Positions 27,201 to 37,605 are shown, counted from the stretch's first letter. The stretch: 64,000 nucleotides of DNA from Mycogone perniciosa (GCA_025331125.1 JAOALB010000141.1:1-64000); one strand, 5' to 3'. The notes: generated by a model from the letters alone, not told the origin. Made by a program: numbers and translations.

Positions 27201-30200
27201 AATTACTATCCCTTTATATTATATAAATACTTTATTAATTTAGTTAATTTTTAATAAAAAGTTAATTTTACTGCTAAAATAGTATATTGTAATAGTTTGA
27301 TATTAATAAAAGTTTTATTTAAATTTTAAAAGTACTTTAAAATATAGCAGTAAACTTTAAATATTATTTTTTTAGTATTATATATAGATTTAAATCTTTA
27401 TACTATAATATTATTTAAAAATAATTAATAAATTATAAATATAAAATTAAATAATATCTATAAAATAATATATTAAAATTATATTATTAAGTTTATAATA
27501 TTTATTAAAAGGGTATAGTATTTTAAAAGGCTAATAAAGCTTATAAATATAATAGTATTTTAACTTCTTTTATTAAAAAGGATTTAATTATATTTTAAAA
27601 AAAAGTTTAGTAATAATAGTATTATATAGTTTATAAAATCCTTATTAAGTTAACTAATACTTAAAGGTATAAAAGTATTTTTAATAGTTACTTTATTTAT
27701 TTATATAATAAAATTAATAACTTAAAGTTTATTATTTTTTTTATATTAAAAAGAATAAATTCTTGTATAGCTAATAGCCTTTTTTTAAAAGGCTTTTTTT
27801 AATATAAATTTATAATAAATTAACTACTTTCTTTTTTATCTCTTTAAAAATTAAAATACTGCTACTTTATTAAATATTATATTTTATTATACAAATAGTC
27901 TATAATAAAGTAATTTTAAAATTTTATTTTTTATATTTTATAAAATTTTAAAAGAACTTTATTTTTTTATTCTTTAAAATTTATATTGAAATTGCAGTTC
28001 TTTATATTATTAGTTTCCCTTTTATTATTTTTAAAATTGTAGTTAATTAATTTAATATAAGCTTCAATTTAATTATAATAAATAAAAGTTTTAAAGGAAT
28101 ATAGTTAATAAAAAGGGTATTAAAATTTAAATTATCTTTTATTTTATTTTATTTCTTTTACTTTTAATAAAGATTTCTAGTAAAAATAAAACTATTAAAT
28201 AGTATATTATTTACTAAATAGATTTTTATATTTTTTATATATATAGTATTAGTCTTAATCTGCTTATATTTTTATACTTTCTTTTAAGATCTTTTCTTTT
28301 AATCCTTTATTTATTTAAACTTTTATATTATTTTCTTTATTACTTTTATTCAATCTTTCAAATTATTAGCTAATACTGGTTAAATTAAATCCTTTATTCT
28401 TGAATATATAATTAAATATCAGCTATATTATTTACATAAATAATATTTTTAAAATGAAAAGTATAGAGACTTTATTTAATATAATATAAAATCTAGCTGT
28501 TATTTATATATTACTTCTATATACTTAAATAATAGTTTTTCTAATTATATTCATTTATTTACTGTTTAATATAGTATTAATTATTGAATAAAAGTATACC
28601 TTTAAATCATACTTTATAGCTAATTAATTAAAAATGATATTTCCTTTTAATTTAAAGTCTATAAGCATTTCAATAAATATATTATCAAACTATTTTCGCT
28701 ATATCTATATTTATAGTAAATCTTATAAATATCTAAAGACTTTTCCTATTTCAACTATATTCATTTATATTATTAATTTTTATGTTTAGTTTATTTTATA
28801 GTTAATAATTATATATCATTATTTTAATTTATAAAAGTAGACTTTTAATAATAGTAAAATCTTTAAATTTTTAAAATTACTTAATTCTTTAATGAAAAAT
28901 CCCTTTATATATAAAGATTATAAAGGTATAACTTTAAAAGGTTAGTTTTATAGTAATTAAATAATTTATATAGTTAATTTTATATATATAACTATTTTAT
29001 TTAATCTGCTTAATAGTTCTTTTTTAAAACGTTTTTATAAAAAAAAAGATATATTATTTAATATAAAGCAGGTTTAAAAATAATGTTTAAAAAAATATTA
29101 GTTTTAAACTTAATTATATTATTTAAAATTACAGCTTAAATTAATATTTTCATTTACTTTACTTTTAGTAATTTATTTCCATTTTTAATTTCTTGAATTG
29201 TATTATATTTACTGTATTATAGTTTGAATAGTATAGTCTTTAAAATTATAAATATAAAGTTTAAATATAGTTGCTTTTTTTTAATTAGCTACTTTAATTA
29301 AAGCAGTAATAATTCCTTTTTAATTTATTTATCTACTTTATTAATTATTTAAATGCACTTTTATCCTTTATTAACTATAAAATTAATAAAAAAAGTTAAT
29401 TAAATAATTTTATAATTAAACAGTTTTAATTGCATTTATTTAAAAAGTCTTTAAAGGAATTTACTTTAATTAAATTTATAAAAATATTTTTAATGTTTTT
29501 TATAGCTATATTGCTTTATTTGCTATTAATTATTTAATCTTTACTTATAAAGTATATAATATTTATTATTAATCCTTTTATAGGGATTATATTTAACCTT
29601 TATAGTAGTTTAATTTTAAATATCTGTTTATATTTTATTTCTTTATAAAGTATATATAAAATCTTAATTCTATAATAATTTACTTTTTAGTTAAAAAGCT
29701 AAACCTTTTTTTTATAAAAAATAAATTTAATAAAACTCTATTTTAAGCTTTAAATAATTTTATTTAAAGCGCTAATATTTTTTATATATAAGTTTTAATA
29801 GTTATAATTACTATAATAAATTAAATTAAAATTAAGGTTTTTTATAGGCTTATTCAAATTATCTTTACCTTTAAGTTATATATTATAAATTTATAGTCTT
29901 TATTATAGGCTAGTGTAATATAGTTTTAAAGAAAATAGCTTTTATTTATATAATATTAATAATACTTTATATTTATAACTGCCTTTAAATAATAATCAAA
30001 GAAAAGCTTTAATACTTTATTATATAAAAGGTCTATTATATTAATATTATTAATAGTAATAATTAAAATAAAAAGCTTTTATTTAAGTTTGTAACTATTA
30101 ATAGTAATATAATATTGCTTTTTTTCCTTTAAATTAATTACTTTTTCTTTCAATTAAAAAGTTGAATTATTAGTTTATTAAATTCTTTAAATAATTTATT

Positions 30201-32149
30201 TATTTAATATTTAAACTGTAAAAACATAGCTAATTTTATAAACTTAAACAGCTATTCTTTTTATTTTTTTAAAAATAAGCTTATCTTTAATTTAAATAAA
30301 TTAAATATATATTTCGTTTTAAAAGGCATTTCTATAAATCTTTAAAAATAAGCTCTTAAAATATTAAATTCTATAAGTATTTTATTATAAAATAGTATTT
30401 AAACTTTAATATATATTAATTCTTTAAAATTATTAATTTTTTAATCTCTTTAAAAGCTATTATTAATTAAAGTAGCTTAAATAGTATTACTTTAATAATA
30501 TTATAAAAATATAATATAGCTGCCTTTTAATTTCTTTTATTAAACGTTTAATAAAAGTATTAATAATAAAGTCATTAATTTATTATAAATTATATTTTAA
30601 TAAATTCATAATAATTAAGATTTCAAGGCTATATAATATATAACTTTAATTATTTTTTATTATATTATTTATAATATTATATAAACTTCTTTTTAATTTT
30701 ATTTCAATTAATATTCTTTTAATAAAAACTTAAAATTATGTTTTATTGTTTTAGTTTTATACATAATTTTAAATACCTCTTTTAATTTTTTATTAAAATT
30801 CCTTAATCTTTTATTTTTTATTTATAGTTCTTTAAAGATTAAAGTATATTTTCGCTATTAAATTTATTTATAAAATTCATCCCTATAAATAGCTTTATCT
30901 TTTAAATGTTTTTAAAAGCTTAAATAAAAAAAGGAATTTTTCTATTATCCATTAAAGGATTTAATCTTTCCTTAGTTTTTATTTTAATAGATTTAAAAGG
31001 TATTAATATTAAGCTAGGTATATAATTGAATAATTCCTTTAATTGCAGTTTTTAAAAAGGGTTATATCTAGTATTTTAATGATTAAAAGTTATTTATTTG
31101 CTTTTTATTTTTTTATTTAAAGTTGAAATCAATTATTAAAGTTTTAATTAAATAGTCTTTTAATAATAGAATGCCTTTTATTCTATTAGTTTAAATTATT
31201 TAATCTAAATACTTAGCCTTTATACGTATATTCTTTCTTTAAATAAAAAAAGGATATATTCCTTTAATAAAAAGCCTATTATAAAGTATTCCTTTAAAGT
31301 AAAGACCTTTTTTATAATAAAAAAGGGTTTTATTTAATTATTTAAAATAATAGAATTAGCTATATTTTTAAAGATAATTTCCTTTATCAATATTAGTTTT
31401 ATAGTATTAAATTATTATCTTTTTTAAGTCTTTTTTAAATAGTTTTAATGTAAATAAAGGTAATTTATATATATAAAATTATAAAAGTAGTAATAATAGT
31501 GATTTTATTAAAAGTTAAAGATAGTTTAGTTAAAAAAGTTAATAAAATTAAAATAAAGTCTTTATAATAAAAGATTAAATAATTAATTAATTTTTTATTA
31601 ATTTTTTATAATTGCTTTATTAATTAATTCATTAAGTTATAAGTAAAATAAAAATTATCATAATATATCGCTAATTTAAAAGGAATTATATTATATAAAG
31701 CTAACTATTTAATTTATATATTTACTTTTATTATATTAATTAATCTTTTAATAATTTCTTTTAACTCTTTAACCTTTTATTAATCGGTTTTATAGGCTAA
31801 TAATCTATTAAGATTTCGCTCTTTTATTATATTTCAGCGCATTATATTTAAATTATTTAATTTTAATTTTTATATTTCGGAAATTGCAATTAAATAACTT
31901 ATATTTTTAGAAATAAATATTATATTAATTTATATTAACTAGCTATAATAAAGGGTTTTGAAGCTATTTCTTTTAGCTAACTGTTTTATATTTACTTAAA
32001 GATTTATGAAAGTTAGCCTATAATTTTATTAATAGTCAAATAAAGGTAGGTCTTAGTGGCAGTATAAAAGTGCCTTTAGTAATTGCTTTTTAAAACGCAA
32101 TCTTTAAAATTTCCCTTTATTTTAATTACCAGTTTGATTAAAGGGGAAT

Positions 32150-32534
32150 TAATACTTTAAATATATATATATATATATATATATTAACAATAACTTAAAT
32201 AAAGCGCAGGAATTTATACTTTTAATAAAACTATAAAGTTATAGTTAAATAATATAAAGATTAAAAGATACTGTAAATTATTTAATTATAATATCTGCAG
32301 CTAAAAGCAATTAATAGTTACCTCTTTATACTTTATTAACTATAAAATTACAGGTAAAGTAATATATTAAAAGAGAATGTAGGTTAGTATTTTATTAAAC
32401 TAGGTTTATTTATTTTATCTTTATACTTTTATGCTTTTTTAATCTAGTAGTTATTTAAATAAGTAACTGACTTTTTTTAAATAGGCTAGTAAAAAGGAGT
32501 ATAAGTGTATTAAGTATATTAGTTACCTCTAATA
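32150..32534 (-). repeat. Family C LTR (L3)
   Basis: Carries a longer AT dinucleotide run (about 32160-32184) than the other three copies and ends CTCTAATA. The same short purine tract that precedes L1 (AAAGGGGAAT) precedes it at about 32140-32149. Confidence 0.85.
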
Positions 32535-33520
32535 AAATATAATATAATTAAAGTATTTTCTTTTTTAAACTAAATTTATAAATTTATTTTCTATAGTATA
32601 TTTTTTATTAATATTATTAAAGATATTTTTTATTTTTTTAAGTTAATTATAAATAATAAATATAAACTATATTTATTTATTAACTTTACTTTTATTATTA
32701 AAGAAATTCCTTTAAGTAAATTTAAATTACTTTAAAGCATTCCCTTTAAATTATTTAATAATTAAAAGGATTTTATTAGTTTTTATATTAAAGCTAGTTA
32801 AAAAGTAAATAAAATAGTTATATAGTTAATTAAAAAACAGTTAAAGCATTATAATACTTTTATTAAAGGGTTTAAAAGGCTATATTTTAAGTAACTCTCT
32901 TAAATCCCTTAAAGGTTAATTCCTCTTATAGTTTAATATAAAGTTTAAAGCAGGTAAGGCTTAATTTTATAAATTTATAATAGTTATTTACTATTATTAA
33001 ATTATTTATTAAAGTTTTATATTTTTAGTAATTAAATATTAATAGTATTACTTTTATTTTATATAATTAACTTTTTTATATTAACAGGCTTCCTTTATAT
33101 AAATATATAGTTATTTTATTTTATTAACTTTATCTTTATTTTCGCTTTTACTTATATTATTATCTTTATTATTATCCTGCCTTTAGTAAAAAGGTAAAAT
33201 AAAGGGTAACGTATTAAAATTATTAAAAGAGGATACTGCAGCAGATATATTTACAGTATTACTTAAAATTCTCAGTAGCCTTTTAAATAAAAGTCATTAA
33301 TATATAATAATCTAGGTTAATTCTTAATAGTTAAACCAGGGTTTATAGGTTTATATTAATAGAGAGGTTAAAAATAAATACTAAGTATAGTAATATAGTT
33401 ACTATCCTATAAAACTAATAGTTTAAGTAAATACTTATATTAAAAACTATTTAAATAACTATACTAATAATCAGGATTTATCTAGTTTTATATATAAAAG
33501 AGATATATAATGAATATACT
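32535..33520. other. AT-rich, RIP-like remnant without recognisable gene
   Basis: About 1 kb of the same depleted composition, outside the family C LTR and not matching the three main families by eye. It is probably the internal part of another retroelement whose LTR forms the edge at 33701. No coding remnant recognised. Confidence 0.6.
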
Positions 33521-33701
33521 TGGATTATATATAGATCACGGTTATACTGGATGACTTTAGCTTACATTCCGTGATCTAAGTGATCTGTAGTTTATAGTGA
33601 TCCGAGTGATCCTTCCTGATTAGTAGGTCGTTCCGTCGTTCTTTCGGGGTACGTACCGCCCTGGACCCTTTATGCGGCCATAAGAGAGTCGGGTCGTGAC
33701 A
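33521..33701 (-). repeat. LTR-like end at the border of the AT-rich block
   Basis: Read on the minus strand the sequence starts TGTCACGACCCGACTC, an LTR-like start, and base composition falls from normal (33600-33701) to AT-rich (below 33530) inside it. It contains four GTGATC hexamers and a 9-bp inverted repeat (see next entry). A second copy is not in the window, so the LTR call rests only on the terminus and on its position at the isochore edge. It could also be another kind of repeat end. Confidence 0.4.
33533..33611. repeat. Inverted repeat and spaced GTGATC hexamers
   Basis: AGATCACGG (33533-33541) and CCGTGATCT (33569-33577) form a 9-bp stem with a 27-base loop. GTGATC then occurs at 33571, 33580, 33597 and 33606, two pairs each with 9-bp spacing. 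This may be a promoter or structural element of the LTR-like sequence. Confidence 0.7.
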
Positions 33702-34034
33702 AAAACGGGAAGCTTAAATATAAGCTTGTAGGTAATGTAACGTTTCACCTAAAAAAAATTACATATTAGAGAGTAGTAGACTAACTTGAAAACTGTATTT
33801 GGGCTTGAACAAGATGAGAACTCGAGAGACCATGAATGGGCTGCCCCAGAGTAAAACCCGAACTAACCAACGTCTACAAGAGCGGCGATTTGCTAGGGCG
33901 AAAGAGAAAAAAAAAAGTAAAATAGAATTGCACTCTTCTCTTTTTTTAACAAACTCCCACTACCCACCGGGCGCTCTCTATCTCTTAGTACCCCTAGGGG
34001 AAAAAAAAGAGTTATACAATATAGGAGAGTACAT
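33702..34034. other. Intergenic, possible solo LTR fragment
   Basis: Normal composition. On the minus strand a TGTTAAAAAAAGAGAAGAG start (about 33951 downwards), a C/T-rich tract and short purine runs resemble a small Copia-type LTR, but no partner or target duplication was found. The AAGCTTAAATATAAGCTT-type block (33710-33727) is a short imperfect palindrome. No gene recognised. Confidence 0.35.
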
Positions 34035-34525
34035 CTAGGGGTTGCGATCGCATCTGCAGTGATTTCTCGCCTCACATACGGTTTCCAAATCATTCAGTGA
34101 CGTCAAGGTACACTCTTGTATATTGTAGCGTGTGCAAACAAGTGCGCCAAAGGCGCTGCATCGGCAGCATTTTTTACAAGCGTTGTTTGTAACATCCGTA
34201 GCGTGATCATGAAATGGACTGCAGTTGAGGTTATATCTTGGTCGGAATTTAGCCGCGCAATCGTATGCCATTTGAACTGGAGAAGGAAGCCCTCCGAACT
34301 GCAATTTAAAATAAGTTACAATGTGTCCTATAAAGAGAGTGAGATCGATAGGGGGCATACAAATACTGTTCCTGGACTGGCGCGCTTGGAGATGTCGTTT
34401 CGTGGAGTGTTTAATGATGCATCTTGCCGAGTAGCAAGCTCACTAACATCGTCAGGTGATGATGGCGCAGCAGCAGCAATGGAAAGTATGCTAAGGCATA
34501 TAAAGCCCAGAGATTGAAAGTACAT
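34035..34525 (-). CDS. Small cysteine-rich secreted preproprotein, effector candidate (two exons)
   Basis: Exon 1 runs 34525-34361 (55 codons) and exon 2 34298-34035 (87 codons plus TAG), joined in phase 0 across a 62-bp intron to give 142 residues. The ATG has a favourable CACC context. Residues 1-20 form a signal peptide (hydrophobic core LGFICLSILSIAAAA). Residues 21-48 are a hydrophilic prosegment ending in KR, a Kex2-type site. The mature part has 11 cysteines, with a dense CKKCCRC cluster in the middle and CRC near the C-terminus, as in disulphide-rich apoplastic proteins. I recognise no named family. The gene is head to head with the secreted-protein gene at 35263. The size, cysteine content and location in an AT-rich isochore fit an effector; this role is inference. 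The antisense frame at 34116-34517 is a shadow. The alternative donor GTATTT at 34366 would shorten the protein by two residues. Confidence 0.8.
34299..34360 (-). other. Intron of the cysteine-rich gene
   Basis: Starts GTATGC and ends TTGCAG on the minus strand, 62 bp, with a TGTAAC branch-point-like motif about 18 bases before the acceptor. It contains an in-frame stop, so splicing is needed to join the signal peptide to the cysteine-rich domain. The adjacent alternative donor (GTATTT, 6 bp upstream) keeps the same frame. Confidence 0.78.
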
Positions 34526-35262
34526 GGTGAAGTATAGAGGTATAGAGAAATAGAAGAAATATAAGAAATTTGTTGTAACCGTGCAAGAAAGGGAAGCAAT
34601 CTAGGCTTACGTGCTCTTGCAACGAAACTTAGCGGTAGAACGATAGGGCTCTTCCAGACATCTACCGTGTACTTAAATAATCTATATTTTCAGTCAATTA
34701 GATTCTAAACGTCATTTATAATCTCACCGGAGTTACGGAGTACATTTCAAACCCACCTGTGGAACCGCCGGATTGTCCGGAGAATGACTTGTAAGCTGAT
34801 TTGAGGGAAAATTAATCATAAGTTGTCCTGAGAAAGAGTAGTCGACACTGCTAAAAATGGAAATGCTTTTGCGCAAACTGGAGCTCATTTACGTTCCGTA
34901 TGCTTTAGTTAGTTTAGCCAAACGAATGACATGCAAATAATAAGTCCTATGCGCCGCGGAGCTTCGTAATCTCACGTTATAAATTAGGGCTTACTGTATT
35001 CCGTAAGCTAAACGCTAAATTTGAATAGTGAATAAGCATATTATCAAGCCTCGGGGCCTTCGGGCTATGAAAGCGCCGTGCGTTGAAATCTTCCGGTATT
35101 ATTAACTGAAATTGTTAATAGTATCCATAGAAATGTGTATATATATATATATATACAACAGGGAACTCGTAGTATTCCTCTATTTTCATTTCGTGCTGAC
35201 CAGCTACCTCATTTGAAATAACCAACTTTATCCTATCACTATTACACAAACTATTTTAAGAA
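34526..35262. promoter_or_regulatory. Shared upstream region of two divergent secreted-protein genes
   Basis: About 740 bp separate the two start codons, so both promoters must lie here. Towards the plus-strand gene there is a (TA)9 run at 35138-35155, about 108 bp before its ATG, followed by a C/T-rich leader. Towards the minus-strand gene the last 60 bases before the ATG are pyrimidine-rich on the coding strand with TATATT-like sequence near 34560. Two hairpins are present: TATTAAC/GTTAATA at 35100-35120 and GCTTAC/GTAAGC at 34989-35008. No coding frame was found here. Confidence 0.6.
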
Positions 35263-35835
35263 ATGCATATTTTGCAACTTCTTTCCTTTCTGCCTTTATT
35301 GGCCAATGCTCTAAATATACCCGAAAATACGCCTGAGGGCTTCGCCATCCATCTAGAGGATGAAGCTGGCAATGTCACATATATTCACCATTCCGAATTT
35401 GAAAAATATGGCATAACAGTGGACACGAATGTCACCGCTCCTGCATCGCTGACAAGGCGAGCCAGCGCCGGCCTCCCACCAGGAGATAAAATTACTTGCG
35501 AGTGGCAGAGAACATTTGACATCCATGATCTTCACTCTGGAATGATTGACTTTGCCGACTACCTCAGCTGTGGTTACACAATCATCACAAACCCGACCTC
35601 CAAGTACAAGTATGTCGCAGCAAGCTATTATAGAGGCTCTGCCGTGCTATACATCTGCAACTATAGTAATTCGTACAGGACATTCAAAGGGCCACAGCTG
35701 GTTGACTTTTTGGAGCAAGTCTTTAATTATTGCAACCAGCGGAATGTTGCCGGGTGGTATACGGACAAGTTTGACAACACGGCTTGGGGATATACAGTTA
35801 GCAGCTATGGCTTCTGTGGGCCTGCACAACGCTGA
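35263..35835 (+). CDS. Secreted preproprotein with five mature cysteines, effector candidate
   Basis: An uninterrupted frame of 190 codons with normal codon use. Residues 1-16 are a signal peptide (LQLLSFLPLLANA, likely cut after Ala16). Residues 17-66 are an acidic prosegment starting NIPENTPEGF and ending TRR, a dibasic Kex2-type site. The mature part of about 124 residues has Cys79, 103, 132, 157 and 185, rich in Tyr and Gly, and ends in FCGPAQR. N-glycosylation sequons occur at N37, N56 and N133. The leader/prosegment/Kex2 plan and the AGWY...YGF.CG-like C-terminal pattern recall a broad set of fungal secreted proteins, but I cannot name a family. Five cysteines leave one unpaired unless it dimerises. 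The gene is divergent from the cysteine-rich gene and convergent with the reductase pseudogene. Role in host interaction is inference. Confidence 0.88.
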   Translation: MHILQLLSFLPLLANALNIPENTPEGFAIHLEDEAGNVTYIHHSEFEKYGITVDTNVTAPASLTRRASAGLPPGDKITCEWQRTFDIHDLHSGMIDFADYLSCGYTIITNPTSKYKYVAASYYRGSAVLYICNYSNSYRTFKGPQLVDFLEQVFNYCNQRNVAGWYTDKFDNTAWGYTVSSYGFCGPAQR

Positions 35836-36204
35836 AATATGGAACAAAGGGATTGGATAGTTGAATGCAACTCTTCCAGAGGGTAGACGAGACGTATTGT
35901 ATTGTACAACATCTCTAACAAAGATTGTTATGCTAAGGAGTTGTCCAAATCCGATTGTTCTTATATTGTGTGTAAGTAGAATTCTGTAAGAGAAGTGGCA
36001 CTAAGGAAACGGGGAGAAGATGATAGGTACGGAGTAGTAGGTAGGAATATAATTTGCAATTTCTCCATCATTTTGGAGAATGGGTTTTCCTAGATCCAAG
36101 TTACGTGTATCGTTGGTTCCGATAACAGAATGCTCAGGACGTTCTAATTGTGCAACGCGTGTGATGGATTATAAATTGCAATGTAGTACTCGAGCTGCAG
36201 TCCA
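35836..36204. other. Intergenic between convergent gene and pseudogene
   Basis: 3' flank of the secreted-protein gene and of the reductase pseudogene. Composition is normal and no further coding sequence or repeat is evident. The short frame starting at 36080 is antisense to the pseudogene's last exon. Confidence 0.6.
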
Positions 36205-36949
36205 CTACCCTGTCTCAGCCCGAGAACCACTTGCGCGCCCTATTCTCACCAGATCATCGTTAGTCAACGTCTTCTTCTCGAAACCAGCAATCGCCTAATT
36301 AACCACAGTCGCCGCCAGCTCATCACGGGAGATAATGGTCGCCAATGCCGTAAGTTGAAGCGCCGCACGGCACGTCGATCTCCATGGGCTTTGATTCCGT
36401 TTCTCCCTACGGCACACTACCAATCAGCACCCCATTTACCATTGAATTTTGTGGAAATTTGCCTACATACCCGCAGGAGTAGATATGACCCCAAGAAGTA
36501 CAGTGTCTTGGTCGCATCGCAGTCAATGCCGTGGCCGCTGAAGTACAGAAACCGGAATGGCTTGGCGGGTGTGGCACCGTACATGGCGCGGAGGTCGCCG
36601 GCGCTGTACGCTCTAATCTTACCCAGCGTGAAGGCTACTGTCCTGCCAACACAAAAAAGAGGTCCATTAGCTTGGCTACATCATTGAAGACTATTTTTAG
36701 ATGTTGAGGCGTGTCGTACCACATGCAGGAGTCGGCGTCTGCAAACTCGGCCTTGACGTTCTCCGGGTACTCGACGTAGTTGTCAACGAGCACCTGCTTG
36801 AGCTTTCCGGCTCTGGCGGCGTCGACGTCTGGCGTGGTGATGGGTTTGCGTGAGAGGACGACCAGGCTGGTGACTTTGGTGGAGCGCAGGCTCTGACGGA
36901 TGACTTCGGTGGCGACGAAGCCGGTTCCACCGGTGACAATGAGCTTCAT
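36205..36949 (-). pseudogene. NAD(P)-binding Rossmann-fold reductase (SDR-type), broken
   Basis: The start MKLIVTGGTGFVATEVIR is a textbook dinucleotide-binding motif (GxxGxxA-type) of extended or atypical SDR proteins. Three exons are recognisable: 36949-36720, 36642-36471 and 36406-36205. Two introns (77 bp, GTACGA...GGCAG; 64 bp, GTATGT...CGTAG) are intact and in phase; exon 2 reads TVAFTLGKIR and later PFRFLYFSGHG, as in the family. Damage: exon 2 seems short around residue 90; exon 3 opens GETES, then jumps frame near 36370-36390, losing the middle of the enzyme; the restored frame carries ISRDELAATVVN followed by TAG at 36295-36297, a change explained by CAG to TAG. The original C-terminus (AIAGFEKKTL...SRAETG) is still readable to the TAG at 36205. 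It cannot make a working enzyme. Confidence 0.85.
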
Positions 36950-37363
36950 GTTGTTGTGTTGTGTTGTTTCTACATGTGGTGCAAGCCAAGGCAGAGATTA
37001 GTGATGAGGATGGGAACACATATTGCTATACAAAGTGTCTCTGAGAGTGTTGTGCTCAACACCAGGTGTGCTGCCGCCGCCCAGTAAGCCCGTGGGCCAG
37101 GTCTTGGTCTTACAGAATCGTCTTTATAACTTCTATTAGTTAGTTTTCCCTGAGGAAGTTTAATAGCGATAAGAAAGGAATTTCCGGCATTATATGCACT
37201 TCACAGTCCCTAGTCCTAATTTCCTTTAGTGCCTTGATGGGTATAAGAAGTTAAAGAGATTTGGGTTCTGAATGTACATATATATTGATGTGTACTCACG
37301 GTGTTTAATTTAGTTCTTTATTAGCAGGTTATTAATAATAGCAATAAGCATATTAAAGTAATA

Positions 37364-37427
37364 CCTTAACATAATATAGTCTCTTGGAATGTACTGTAAA
37401 ATAGTACATTTATGTATTAGGTTAAGG
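37364..37427. repeat. Nested inverted repeat
   Basis: Inner stem AATGTACT (37388-37395) / AGTACATT (37403-37410) with a 7-base loop; outer stem CCTTAAC (37364-37370) / GTTAAGG (37421-37427). It could be the remains of a small palindromic transposon or a structured RNA; no further evidence. Confidence 0.7.
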
Positions 37428-37513
37428 CTCTATTTTAAACTTGCAAGGTTACCGCCAGGTCTAATCCTTTACTCTTAAGACTAGGATAATAGAACAGTTG
37501 AAAAGTAGTCCTT

Positions 37514-37556
37514 GAGACATATAATGCAGACTACTAGTTATAATCTAGTATGTCTC
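37514..37556. repeat. Nested inverted repeat
   Basis: Outer stem GAGACATA (37514-37521) / TATGTCTC (37549-37556), inner stem ACTAG (37533-37537) / CTAGT (37545-37549). It lies about 90 bp after the other nested hairpin in the same AT-richer patch, suggesting both belong to one element. Confidence 0.7.
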
Positions 37557-37605
37557 TAAAAGAGTATCTGCAGGACCTATTTAGTAAGAGTAGCTTCTCT
37601 CTTAA

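Larger units (their letters stand above)
20877..32534 (-). mobile_element. Family C Ty3/Gypsy-type element, copy 2 (both LTRs present)
   Basis: About 11.7 kb, with LTRs at 20877-21229 (3' on the minus strand) and 32150-32534 (5'). The internal region is colinear with copy 1 (26310-32149 matches 7508-12949 plus 19688-20500) and with copy 3 (21230-27350 matches 42703-43066 plus 49761-55584). Polymerase remnants sit at about 27200-27900 and integrase at about 25600-26300, both minus. About 2.3 kb downstream of the integrase (about 21300-23600) and about 4 kb upstream of the polymerase remain unassigned, so the element is longer than most Gypsy elements. It is heavily mutated throughout. The left LTR abuts copy 1's LTR directly, lacks about 10 terminal bases and shows no clear target duplication. 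Confidence 0.82.
36950..37605. other. Intergenic, with a moderately AT-rich patch and nested hairpins
   Basis: 36950-37290 is the former promoter side of the reductase pseudogene (a TGTTGTGTTGTGTTGT run at 36953-36968). 37290-37600 is AT-richer than its surroundings but not fully RIP-like. It contains the two inverted-repeat structures listed separately. No coding frame recognised. Confidence 0.5.

Noticed and set aside
32160..32184. AT dinucleotide run as an origin or promoter
   Set aside because: It is the expanded microsatellite of the family C LTR and occurs in shorter form in the other copies.
1..33500. Mitochondrial or AT-rich bacterial origin, suggested by base composition
   Set aside because: Nested LTR retrotransposons with target duplications and CpA-to-TpA decay explain the composition; no mitochondrial genes are seen.
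34116..34517. 133-codon plus-strand frame
   Set aside because: It is antisense to the two-exon secreted protein gene, which has a signal peptide, Kex2 site, intron signals and Cys pattern; the plus frame has none.
36355..36687. 110-codon plus-strand frame
   Set aside because: Antisense to exons 2 and 3 and intron 2 of the reductase pseudogene, whose protein similarity is clear.
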